Shown in pieces: positions 1-5,980 of a stretch of 6,294 bases of DNA. The notes below the pieces were generated by a model. That model ran no database searches. It was given only the letters and a program-made list of their open reading frames with translations, and was not told the DNA's origin. Location of the stretch: positions 8,720 to 15,013 of the forward strand of contig DKNL01000194.1 in the NCBI GenBank assembly GCA_002474325.1, given 5' to 3'. Source of the stretch: Opitutales bacterium UBA7389 (lineage in GTDB: Bacteria; Verrucomicrobiota; Verrucomicrobiia; Opitutales; Opitutaceae). How positions within the stretch are numbered: position 1 is the first letter of the stretch; each line of letters opens with the position of its first letter. A program made the translations under genes and the position numbers.

Positions 1-24
1 ATTCAACACGAACTGAATAAATCC

Positions 25-1521
25 CTACCTCGGTAGCCGATCCGTTTTGTAGGGCCAGTTGAGTTTCCGGTCGTAGTAGTCCCCGTATTCAGAATAGTTA
101 TTGTAGGGCACAGCATCGGCCTTCCAGGATTCTACCGCCCTATCGTAGATGCGACGCATTTGACTCAGGACTTCCGGGCTTTGATTGGTCACGGCTCGGT
201 TTACTAATTCCAAACGATCTTGGCTAACGTGGAAAAGCTCTTCCGCGGGCTTGAATCCCCTTCCTCCATAAGGCCAGTAGATATATTTCCAATCTTTGGT
301 GACCACCCCTAGACTCTGAGCCTCGATCGGACCCCAGGCATTGATCAACTGGATGGAATCGTGTGTGGAGGCTTGGGGGTCATCATAAATTGGAAGCAGA
401 CTTTTACCGTCAACATCTGCTGGAATCGGCAAACCGGCCAACTCGAGCATAGTGGGAGCAAGATCAATATTCCCAGTCAGCGATTTGGTCCGGTATCCTT
501 TGCCGCTATTTTCATGACGCGGATCATACATGATGAGAGGGACTCGGGAAGCTTCCTCGTACGGCAACACCTTGGACCCGTATCCATGAGATCCACAAAA
601 GAAGCCGTTGTCTGAAGTGAAAATCACAACTGTATTGTCTTTGACTCCATTGGCTTCCAGTGCCTCGCGTATCATTCCCACGGCGACATCGATACCATAG
701 ATTTGTTGGTGATAGATAGCCATCACTTCGTCGTATGTGTCGCTGTAGTTCCAGCTATGGAAGCGTTCCCATTGACGCCCCTGCTTGCTTTGCTTGGAAA
801 AATGCTCGCTAAATACACGACCGTAGTTTCCTGGCTTGGTGAACGTTTTGCCTTTATAGACATCATCAAAGCGAGGATCCGGAGTAGTTGGACGATGAGC
901 GGCCTTGAAGCTAATCGATAAGCAGAACGACTTATGACCTGCAGATGCTTCTTTTATGAAATCCCGACTGAAAGCCCCGTAAGACAGAGTAGAATGCGGA
1001 TACTCCTCTGCATAACGAACCATGGACCTGTTTTTGGCGGTCTCGTAATGGGTTTGACCGGGTCCCCCGCCCCACCAGTCGAAATCCTCTTCGGGAAGTT
1101 GCCCTTTCGAACCAGGATCATCCGCAACTAGAAAACCGAACTTGCCTGCGAATGCCGTGACATATCCAGCTTCCCTTAGCAGAATCGGATAAGACTGTCC
1201 CCAATGCGATTGCATCATATCGCCGTGCTCGAAATTGGTCCCGTTTTTGTATTCATACTTTCCCGTCATCACATTGGCCCGACTTGCCATGCATATGGCA
1301 GTGGTATCGTAGTGATGGTCGAATACTAGTCCGTCAGCCGCCAGCCGATCGAGGTGCGGAGTTTGCACGTCCGGCGTGCCGTAGCATCCCATCGTGTAGA
1401 AACTCTGATCGTCGGTAAGGAGGAGCACGATATTCGGTCTTTCTTCTTGCCCGGCAGCCCACCATCCAGCGAGCAAAGCGGCGATTGAGAATAAAGTTAG
1501 TTTGATAATAGTTTGGTTCAT
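25..1521 (-). CDS. secreted type I (formylglycine) sulfatase, CMASR-signature subgroup
   Basis: Hydrolyses a sulfate ester, probably on a polysaccharide; exported to the periplasm or cell surface. The 498-residue protein starts with a Sec signal peptide (K7, hydrophobic stretch to about residue 23, cleavage near A23/G24). The sulfatase fold follows: metal-ligand Asp pair D37-D38 (LLLTDDQ), formylglycine signature C77-M-A-S-R81, Lys in AGK127, AAH209RP, metal ligands D304-N305 (FTSDNG), SHG at 311-313, K317 and EEASRVPL around R326. The C-terminal small domain ends with a WKYIYWP strand. Length is normal for family S1. The signature has Ala where the classic CxPxR has Pro, and GKWH is replaced by GKFG. 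I chose the ATG at 1521; an in-frame TTG at 1548 would put nine charged or polar residues ahead of the signal peptide, and neither start has a strong Shine-Dalgarno. Substrate cannot be read from sequence. The sulfatase assignment is sure; the subgroup is uncertain. Confidence 0.95.
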   Translation of the reverse strand: MNQTIIKLTLFSIAALLAGWWAAGQEERPNIVLLLTDDQSFYTMGCYGTPDVQTPHLDRLAADGLVFDHHYDTTAICMASRANVMTGKYEYKNGTNFEHGDMMQSHWGQSYPILLREAGYVTAFAGKFGFLVADDPGSKGQLPEEDFDWWGGGPGQTHYETAKNRSMVRYAEEYPHSTLSYGAFSRDFIKEASAGHKSFCLSISFKAAHRPTTPDPRFDDVYKGKTFTKPGNYGRVFSEHFSKQSKQGRQWERFHSWNYSDTYDEVMAIYHQQIYGIDVAVGMIREALEANGVKDNTVVIFTSDNGFFCGSHGYGSKVLPYEEASRVPLIMYDPRHENSGKGYRTKSLTGNIDLAPTMLELAGLPIPADVDGKSLLPIYDDPQASTHDSIQLINAWGPIEAQSLGVVTKDWKYIYWPYGGRGFKPAEELFHVSQDRLELVNRAVTNQSPEVLSQMRRIYDRAVESWKADAVPYNNYSEYGDYYDRKLNWPYKTDRLPR

Positions 1522-1606
1522 TGCTGACGCTTTCTTTCTTGAACACAATCTTGTTTAAGGCTGGTAGGGCTGACTATCCTTCGTTAGCCGATTAGCTTAA
1601 TTTTAA

Positions 1607-1634
1607 TGCGGCTGCGTCGGGACAAGCAGCCGCA
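1607..1634 (-). terminator. 9-bp hairpin: terminator or leader structure
   Basis: A perfect inverted repeat, TGCGGCTGC (1607-1615) and GCAGCCGCA (1626-1634), encloses a 10-nt loop. The stem is GC-rich. On the minus strand it is followed by TTAAAATTAAGC, AU-rich but without a clean U run, so intrinsic termination is plausible but not strong. It lies about 270 nt past the stop of the gene ending at 1903 and about 85 nt ahead of the start at 1521. It could end the upstream transcript, or form part of the leader of sulfatase 1 if the promoter candidate at 1664-1693 is real. Confidence 0.4.
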
Positions 1635-1663
1635 CCCCGTATCGATTTACGCTAACTTACAAA

Positions 1664-1693
1664 ATTATATTTAGAAATATCTCCAGAACGCAA
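1664..1693 (-). promoter_or_regulatory. candidate promoter for sulfatase 1
   Basis: The minus strand carries a perfect TATAAT (1669-1664). A weak -35 match, TTGCGT (1693-1688), lies 18 nt upstream. Transcription would begin near 1657, giving a leader of roughly 135 nt that contains the hairpin at 1607-1634. The -10 is good and the -35 poor; the surroundings are AT-rich, so a chance match is possible. Confidence 0.3.
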
Positions 1694-1902
1694 CATTGGG
1701 ACGAGAAAATATTGGAATCAGAAATTTTATCCACTTTGAGCTAAATATCCCGAAACGACTCGCTTTACGCACAATCGTCCGAACTCCATATAGGTACCAC
1801 AATAGAAGACCAGGCTTGCAACTCTTTTCTGCAGCTTCAGCAGACACAGGTAGGTTGCCTAAACTACTTACTTTAAGAACCTGGAGCTTTCTCTGGGCGT
1901 TC

Positions 1903-3324
1903 TCACCTTGTTGGCGACCAATCCGGTATATTTGGAGTGGTCCCCGCTCCGACGCGAAAGCGGATGATTTGATCGTCGATTCTAAGGGAAAGGAATTCCT
2001 CGATGGCGGCGGTAAGGTCCTTTTTAGCCCGGGCGATTCTCCCCGCCCGCTTTTTAACGCTTTCCGGATTCCACTTGGCGATATCCAGCTTCTCGTAAGG
2101 GTCGTTGCCAATCTCGTAAAGTTCGAGCGTCGGCTCGATTCTATCCTTAGCATCGGCAGCCGAGCGATGGATTATTAGTTTCCAGAAATCAGTGTTCACG
2201 GCTAGCCGCTCGATTTGGTCTGGGGCTTGATCGATATAGCTAAACCACAAGCGGTCCTTTAGCTTAGCTTTACCTCGCATGGCATCGAGAACGTCGATTC
2301 CGTCGAGCGGCTTTTTTGGAGGAATTGTGATACCGATCATGTTACGGATTGTGGGCAAGATGTCGATGTAGCCCATTCTTTCCCGTATTCGTTTACCGCC
2401 TACAATTCCACCGTTCTTCCACATGGCAGCAGCAGCTACACGAATACCACCTTGGTAGACGGAAGTTTTCCCTCCTTTGAGTTCTCCGTTACTGGAGATA
2501 TTATTCACTCCTCCATTATCGCTAAAGAAAAGGACGAAAGTGTCGTCCAAATCACCTCGCTGTTCCGCTGCTTCCAGGATCTTGCCCATGGCTTGATCCA
2601 ATGAATCAACCATGGCTGCGTGGGTACGCGACCTATTTGCCCGGTGCGGATATTTAGCCAGGTCGCTTTCCTTCGCTTGCAAAGGCGAGTGAGGAGCGTT
2701 GAAGGGGATATAGAGAAAGTACGGTTCGCTTTTGGGAACACCATTGATGAAAGCCACTGCGGACTCGCCAATCAGGTCCGTTGAATACCCTTCTGACCGA
2801 AAGGGCTTGTCATTTAGATGCCAATCTCGCTCGCCATTGCGTTCGTGGGTGAAGTAGTCGATGGCTCCATTATAGTGGCCGATAAAATCGGTGAATCCTC
2901 GCTTGGTCGGACTCCACTTTTGTTGCCGATGCCCTAGATGCCATTTGCCAAATATCCCGCGATGCTTGTAGCCGGCCTTTGCGAAAACATCGGCCATGGT
3001 TTCCTCATCCAAATCCAGACCATAATCTCGCTGGGGCGGAATGACAGCACGCATCAATCCGTAGCGGATGGGATACCGGCCCGTCATGAGGCCTGCCCGA
3101 GTGGGCGTGCAGACGGGGCATGAGTAAAAGGCTTCCAACTGAGAGCCTTCTCTAGCCAAACGATCGATGTTCGGGGTTTGAATGTCGCTACCGTGAAAGC
3201 CGACATCTCCGTAGCCAAGATCATCGGCCAGGAAAATGATGACGTTCGGCTTTTCGGCTGCTATTAAGGAGATGAAAAAAGGGAGACGAAGGAGGAAAAG
3301 AAGAAAGATGGGACGAGGAAACAT
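1903..3324 (-). CDS. secreted arylsulfatase-B-like sulfatase (CTPTR signature)
   Basis: A formylglycine-dependent sulfatase that removes sulfate esters, probably from a glycan, outside the cytoplasm. The 473-residue protein opens with a strong signal peptide (R4, hydrophobic to about A23, cleavage near A22/A23 before EKPN). Visible motifs in order: metal Asp pair D34-D35 in FLADDLGYGD, signature C72-T-P-T-R76 followed by AGLMTGRYPIRYGL, G126-KWHLGH, NAPH212, FSDNGG with metal ligands D269-N270, and GGK286 ahead of VYQGGIRV. All catalytic positions expected for the arylsulfatase B type are present. The C-terminal subdomain includes LELYEIGNDPYEKLD. The start is either ATG 3324 or the adjacent GTG 3327: AAGGA (3343-3339) is 14 and 11 nt away respectively, so spacing favours GTG slightly; the difference is one residue. 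The esterase gene lies 257 bp upstream on the same strand, suggesting a shared carbohydrate role. Exact substrate is unknown. Confidence 0.96.
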   Translation of the reverse strand: MFPRPIFLLFLLRLPFFISLIAAEKPNVIIFLADDLGYGDVGFHGSDIQTPNIDRLAREGSQLEAFYSCPVCTPTRAGLMTGRYPIRYGLMRAVIPPQRDYGLDLDEETMADVFAKAGYKHRGIFGKWHLGHRQQKWSPTKRGFTDFIGHYNGAIDYFTHERNGERDWHLNDKPFRSEGYSTDLIGESAVAFINGVPKSEPYFLYIPFNAPHSPLQAKESDLAKYPHRANRSRTHAAMVDSLDQAMGKILEAAEQRGDLDDTFVLFFSDNGGVNNISSNGELKGGKTSVYQGGIRVAAAAMWKNGGIVGGKRIRERMGYIDILPTIRNMIGITIPPKKPLDGIDVLDAMRGKAKLKDRLWFSYIDQAPDQIERLAVNTDFWKLIIHRSAADAKDRIEPTLELYEIGNDPYEKLDIAKWNPESVKKRAGRIARAKKDLTAAIEEFLSLRIDDQIIRFRVGAGTTPNIPDWSPTR

Positions 3325-3327
3325 CAC

Positions 3328-3584
3328 TGGATTTTGGATCCTTGTTATGAGAGAGTTATTGTCACCGCTCGCACTTAGGATGGGATTTTTGTAGGAGCAG
3401 GTTTATATTTAGCGTAAAGCTGAAGGGATATCTGAAAGGTAGCACAGGCATCCTGCATGTGAAAGTATAAAATACGGAAACGTGCTGGGAGTATGGTCTA
3501 TTATTGTGGCCGCTGTTTGGAATTTAGAGGATTGCATGTCGAAGGTGATCCTCCGGGTCAACATAATGATTGGGATCCTTATGC
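3328..3584. other. intergenic region, esterase to sulfatase 2
   Basis: No gene is supported here. Small frames exist on both strands (plus 3493-3591, 32 codons with a CGRC motif; minus 3409-3564, 51 codons) but neither has a well-placed Shine-Dalgarno. There is a short imperfect hairpin at 3443-3461 (CACA-g-GCA / TGC-a-TGTG, 3-nt loop). No clear promoter for sulfatase 2 was found, so the esterase and sulfatase 2 could share a transcript. Confidence 0.5.
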
Positions 3585-4460
3585 TCACTGAATTCCCATC
3601 AAAAATTTATGCATCATTTCAATGTGTTTGTCGTCATAAAATTCTTTCCCACCGTGCTTAGCTCCATGCAAGGGCACAAAAGAAACATCTAATCCGAACT
3701 CCTCATATTTTCCCAACAATTCGATAGATTGATTTATGGGCATCTGAGGATCCTGGTCTCCATGAATGATAAGCAAGGGCGGAACGTTTTTATCCACGTG
3801 AAAAACGGGACTCGCTTGCTGGGCGACTGAGGGCACATTTTCTGGCCGACCGCCTATAAAGAGTTCCAGTGCAGGAATGCGAACACTTAGGCCGTGCGGT
3901 GTTGATTGATTCAGAATAGTTGTCAGATTGCTGGCGCCATAGAGGCTAACGATTCCTTGGATGTCAGACGATTGTTCGCAATTGTCCGTCGCGAATCCCT
4001 CCAGATTTTCAACTCCGTTGGTAACACCTGCCAAGGCTGCCAGGTGCCCTCCTGCCGAAGCCCCAAAGATGAATACCCGCTTCGCCCTAAACCCGAATTC
4101 CTGAGCCTTGGCTCGAAGGAATCTTATAGCCGCTTTAATGTCATGTATTTGAGCTGGAAAGCGTGCTTCTCCGCTAAGGCGATAATCAATGCTGACAACC
4201 GGCCAGCCTTTCTCAACGAGGGCCAAAATTGGCGGATTCTCTTTGGATCCTCGTTGCCAAGCTCCACCATGTATCCAAACAATAACTCCATCTAGAGACT
4301 TTTCCAGAGGCGAGTAAACATCAAGCTGAATGGGTCGCCCGTTTACTTGAGCGAAGGGGATATCCCTTTGCAGGCTCCATGGATCCCCACCCACGGCAAA
4401 ATCGATGGCGACGATGTAAGCACTAATAGAAATGAATGCGACAGGAAATCGAAGAAACAT
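3585..4460 (-). CDS. secreted alpha/beta-hydrolase, esterase/acetyl-xylan-esterase-like
   Basis: A serine esterase of the alpha/beta-hydrolase fold, closest in style to the BD-FAE/Aes group of carbohydrate esterases, which remove acetyl or feruloyl groups from polysaccharides. The 291-residue protein has a hydrophobic N-terminus (residues 5-24) consistent with export, cleavage perhaps near G24/G25. Key elements in order: LDVY at 46-49, oxyanion loop H64-G-G-A-W68, VVSIDYRL at 88-95, nucleophile elbow G133-A-S135-A-G-G, SLYGASNL at 172-179, acid D237 in HGDQDPQMP, and catalytic H269 in GAKHGG. The triad S135-D237-H269 is complete and length is normal. The ATG at 4460 is the only reasonable in-frame start; no strong Shine-Dalgarno precedes it. 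Downstream on the same strand lie two sulfatases, which suggests joint removal of sulfate and ester decorations from one glycan. A lipase or peptidase of the same fold cannot be excluded. Confidence 0.92.
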   Translation of the reverse strand: MFLRFPVAFISISAYIVAIDFAVGGDPWSLQRDIPFAQVNGRPIQLDVYSPLEKSLDGVIVWIHGGAWQRGSKENPPILALVEKGWPVVSIDYRLSGEARFPAQIHDIKAAIRFLRAKAQEFGFRAKRVFIFGASAGGHLAALAGVTNGVENLEGFATDNCEQSSDIQGIVSLYGASNLTTILNQSTPHGLSVRIPALELFIGGRPENVPSVAQQASPVFHVDKNVPPLLIIHGDQDPQMPINQSIELLGKYEEFGLDVSFVPLHGAKHGGKEFYDDKHIEMMHKFLMGIQ

Positions 4461-4512
4461 GCTGTCATGAAACTCATCGCTTATCGCATGACAATGTTAA
4501 AGGAGAATTCCC

Positions 4513-4638
4513 GTGCCAAAGGGTCCAATTTTTAAAGGAAAGGAGTACCCAATGAAATTGCTTAAGAGCAACCACTTAGTCCCTAGAGCTAGAATATCGC
4601 AGAGCTTTCGATGTCGAAACTTTTATCCACATTGCTGA
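4513..4638 (+). CDS. candidate small ORF with two in-frame starts, each with a Shine-Dalgarno
   Basis: A plus-strand frame of 41 codons starts at GTG 4513, with AAAGGAG at 4499-4505 (7-nt spacing). It has a second in-frame start, ATG 4552, with AAAGGAG at 4539-4545 (6-nt spacing), leaving 28 codons (begins MKLLKSNHLVPRARIS). It ends at TGA 4636-4638. The product is basic and Cys-containing near the end and resembles no family I know. Divergent to the esterase gene, it could be a leader peptide, a truncated gene start, or chance purine richness. Kept only because two well-spaced ribosome-binding sequences in one frame are unusual. Confidence 0.2.
   Translation: MPKGPIFKGKEYPMKLLKSNHLVPRARISQSFRCRNFYPHC
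4606..4619. repeat. 14-bp dyad, possible operator
   Basis: TTTCGA-TG-TCGAAA is a perfect 6-bp inverted repeat with a 2-nt centre, about 145 bp ahead of the esterase start. The form fits a homodimeric regulator's binding site, but no regulator gene is in the window and there is no second copy. It overlaps the end of the candidate small ORF. Confidence 0.2.
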
Positions 4639-4676
4639 TACCTTTTACCCGATCCGGCAAGTCGCGGGAAAAGGTA
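4639..4676. repeat. imperfect inverted repeat
   Basis: TACCTTTT-a-CCC (4639-4650) pairs with GGG-AAAAGGTA (4666-4676): 11 base pairs with one bulged A and a 15-nt loop. Neither strand has a U run after it, so it is not a standard terminator. It lies eight bases from the DnaA-box sequence. Confidence 0.35.
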
Positions 4677-4734
4677 CTAGCGAACGCAGAGAGCGACGTA
4701 AAAATCCCCTTCCCTCCTTATTAATAAACAACGC

Positions 4735-4796
4735 TCTCCCGCCTGTGCGAGATCGCTTCTTGCCTCCCCGAGGCAAGTAGGTGTCCTTCCGGGAGA
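4735..4796 (-). terminator. nested hairpin 3' of the LpxC-like gene, possible terminator
   Basis: An outer 7-bp stem, TCTCCCG (4735-4741) with CGGGAGA (4790-4796), encloses a perfect 8-bp hairpin, CTTGCCTC/GAGGCAAG (4759-4766 with 4770-4777, 3-nt loop), and a small GCGA/TCGC repeat (4747-4756). Read on the minus strand, about 80 nt past the stop of the LpxC-like gene, the structure is followed by GCGTTGTTTATTAAT, a T-rich tail. That arrangement suits a terminator or structured 3' end for that gene's transcript. The tail is interrupted by G and A, so intrinsic termination is not certain. Confidence 0.4.
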
Positions 4797-4874
4797 ATGG
4801 GCCTAGACTATCCTTCAGCGAATTTGGCTGAGAGTCGCTCGGCAAGATTGTCCGATGGGTAATCCGCTGCAGAA

Positions 4875-5903
4875 TCACGCCTCTACCAACAGGTCGTTGA
4901 CGTAGAGAAGCTTAACGAGTTCCACATCGGCGAAATGATTGCCTTTATAGTCGATGATATCTCCGACTAATCGGCCTTCTTCGATTAAAGCCAGGGCAGC
5001 AACCAGATCGAGAATCGCTCGATGCCAAGCGGCTTCCAGAGATTTGCCTTTGACGACATGGGTCGGCTCATTGACATAACGATTTCTGGCCGCGATCAAA
5101 ACATTTTTTTTGTTGTATCCAATATTTCGTACATCCGCGAACAGCTTTCCGAATATACGAATGAACATCATTTGTCTCCAGGTAGCATTTGTCCTGGCTT
5201 TAGTACCATGATCAAAGGACTTATTGTTCAAAACAAAGCGAATTCTCTGTTGCCCGATCGCATTGGTGAAATCGCGAGCGCAATCTATACGTAGGGACCG
5301 GTCTCCCTGATTGGCGGGCAAGATAGTGGTGAATCCACCGTGGGACGTCGCAATCGTGACCGGTTGCCTGACTGTAAAGTAGCAGACTTTTCCTGGGCAT
5401 TTGCTCCGGCCGGCATTTCGTAAGGCCTCCACGAGATCTTCACTTCCCGATTCGAACAAAGGGGGATCACCAGATTTCATTCGTATCAGTAAATTGTCGA
5501 CATCCATCCCAGCCTTTAGGGCGATGATGTGCTCGACCAGACGGGCGTAATTGTGAGACGAGCCAGACCTAAGTACGATGTTGCTGACGACTTTTCCCGT
5601 CGTCCATACGTTGCGCGCGGATACCTTAATGGGTTGAGAGTCTGGCAGATCAGTTCGATCGAACCACCACCCTTCCCGTTCGCAAGGCTCCAGTCTGACC
5701 GTGCTTATGCGATTCTTGGCGAATGTCCCCGGAGCACTAACAGTGACAGGCTCGGCTATGGTCATCGGCGAATCCGCTTCCGGCAATGGATCCTGGTCGC
5801 TCCAGTCCTCGTCGATCGGTATTGCTTGGAAATGGTTCAACGCGTTCTTTAACGCGCCCTTTTCGCCGTCTAAAATTTGTCCAAAATCGAAGTCTCGAAC
5901 CAT
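4875..5903 (-). CDS. divergent LpxC-family (UDP-3-O-acyl-GlcNAc deacetylase-like) protein
   Basis: LpxC removes the acetyl group from UDP-3-O-acyl-GlcNAc in the cytoplasm, the committed step of lipid A synthesis. This 342-residue protein shows the two-domain LpxC plan: first repeat from M47 (MTIAEPVTVSAPGTFAKN, WWFDRTDLP at 79-87, LVE124-H125 then GMDVDNLLI), and second repeat with VRQPVTI (178-184), FIRIFG (247-252), W293-H294-RAILD299, and DYKGNH323FADVELVKLL. No signal peptide. E124/H125 and H323 match E. coli E78/H79 and H265. Other active-site positions differ: His-to-Asp spacing is five instead of four, the D246 position reads Ala303, and the T191 position reads Ile250. A 46-residue acidic N-terminal extension precedes the domain. 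The start at 5903 is supported by GGAG five nt upstream. No fabZ or lpxA is adjacent, unlike usual lpx clusters, so this may be a paralogue; I withhold the symbol lpxC. Family is fairly sure, activity is not. Confidence 0.82.
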   Translation of the reverse strand: MVRDFDFGQILDGEKGALKNALNHFQAIPIDEDWSDQDPLPEADSPMTIAEPVTVSAPGTFAKNRISTVRLEPCEREGWWFDRTDLPDSQPIKVSARNVWTTGKVVSNIVLRSGSSHNYARLVEHIIALKAGMDVDNLLIRMKSGDPPLFESGSEDLVEALRNAGRSKCPGKVCYFTVRQPVTIATSHGGFTTILPANQGDRSLRIDCARDFTNAIGQQRIRFVLNNKSFDHGTKARTNATWRQMMFIRIFGKLFADVRNIGYNKKNVLIAARNRYVNEPTHVVKGKSLEAAWHRAILDLVAALALIEEGRLVGDIIDYKGNHFADVELVKLLYVNDLLVEA

Positions 5904-5908
5904 TGCGG

Positions 5909-5912
5909 CTCC
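5909..5912 (-). promoter_or_regulatory. ribosome-binding site of the LpxC-like gene
   Basis: GGAG on the minus strand lies 5 nt before the ATG at 5903. It favours this start over the internal ATG at 5765 (M47), where the LpxC-like domain begins but where only a distant GGAAG is found. Confidence 0.5.
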
Positions 5913-5951
5913 GTAATCACTGAATCGCGGGAATTTGCAAGCCTTTCACCG

Positions 5952-5980
5952 ATAATAATGATCTGAAGAAAATTTGTCAG
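5952..5980 (-). promoter_or_regulatory. sigma70-like promoter of the LpxC-like gene
   Basis: On the minus strand CTGACA (5980-5975) and TATTAT (5957-5952) each match the consensus at five of six positions and are separated by exactly 17 nt. Transcription would start near 5945, giving a leader of about 40 nt with the GGAG site inside it. This is the best promoter candidate in the window. Confidence 0.5.

Larger units (their letters stand above)
1522..1902. other. intergenic region between the two sulfatase genes
   Basis: This 381-bp gap separates two same-strand genes and is too long for tight co-transcription without internal signals. It holds a promoter candidate (1664-1693) and a perfect 9-bp hairpin (1607-1634), both described separately. 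A weaker imperfect inverted repeat lies at 1568-1589 (GGCTGAC against GTTAGCC, 8-nt loop). Open frames at 1671-2153 (minus) and 1696-2178 (plus) run from here into the 3' end of the downstream-lying sulfatase gene, but their products resemble nothing and look like shadow frames. I see no convincing gene. Confidence 0.6.
4461..4874. other. structured intergenic region between LpxC-like gene and esterase
   Basis: This 414-bp stretch has no recognisable gene but is rich in symmetry: a 14-bp dyad (4606-4619), a perfect DnaA-box sequence (4623-4631), a bulged 11-bp inverted repeat (4639-4676) and a nested inverted repeat (4735-4796). A minus-strand frame at 4645-4878 begins with GTG in a 4-base GTGA overlap with the stop of the LpxC-like gene, but its 77-residue product is basic and featureless. 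Small-ORF candidates with good ribosome-binding sequences are listed separately. No convincing promoter for the esterase was seen. Confidence 0.5.

Noticed and set aside
1671..2153. 160-codon minus-strand frame running from the end of sulfatase 2 into the intergenic region
   Set aside because: Two thirds overlaps the sulfatase coding frame, it has no ribosome-binding site, and its product resembles no family. Sulfatase 2 is full length, so a frameshifted tail is not needed.
3409..3564. 51-codon minus-strand frame just after the esterase stop
   Set aside because: AAGGA lies upstream, but the product is rich in Ser/Thr and resembles nothing; no supporting motif.
3493..3591. 32-codon plus-strand frame with a CGRC motif
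   Set aside because: Only one CxxC, GGGAG is one base from the ATG (too close), and it overlaps the 3' end of the esterase.
1572..4816. Shared 11-mer GACTATCCTTC at 1572 and 4806
   Set aside because: A few shared 11-mers are expected by chance in a window of this length, and flanks do not match.
4645..4878. 77-codon minus-strand frame overlapping the LpxC-like stop by GTGA
   Set aside because: The 4-base overlap hints at coupling, but the product is basic, low in structure and spans the nested inverted repeats, so chance is more likely.
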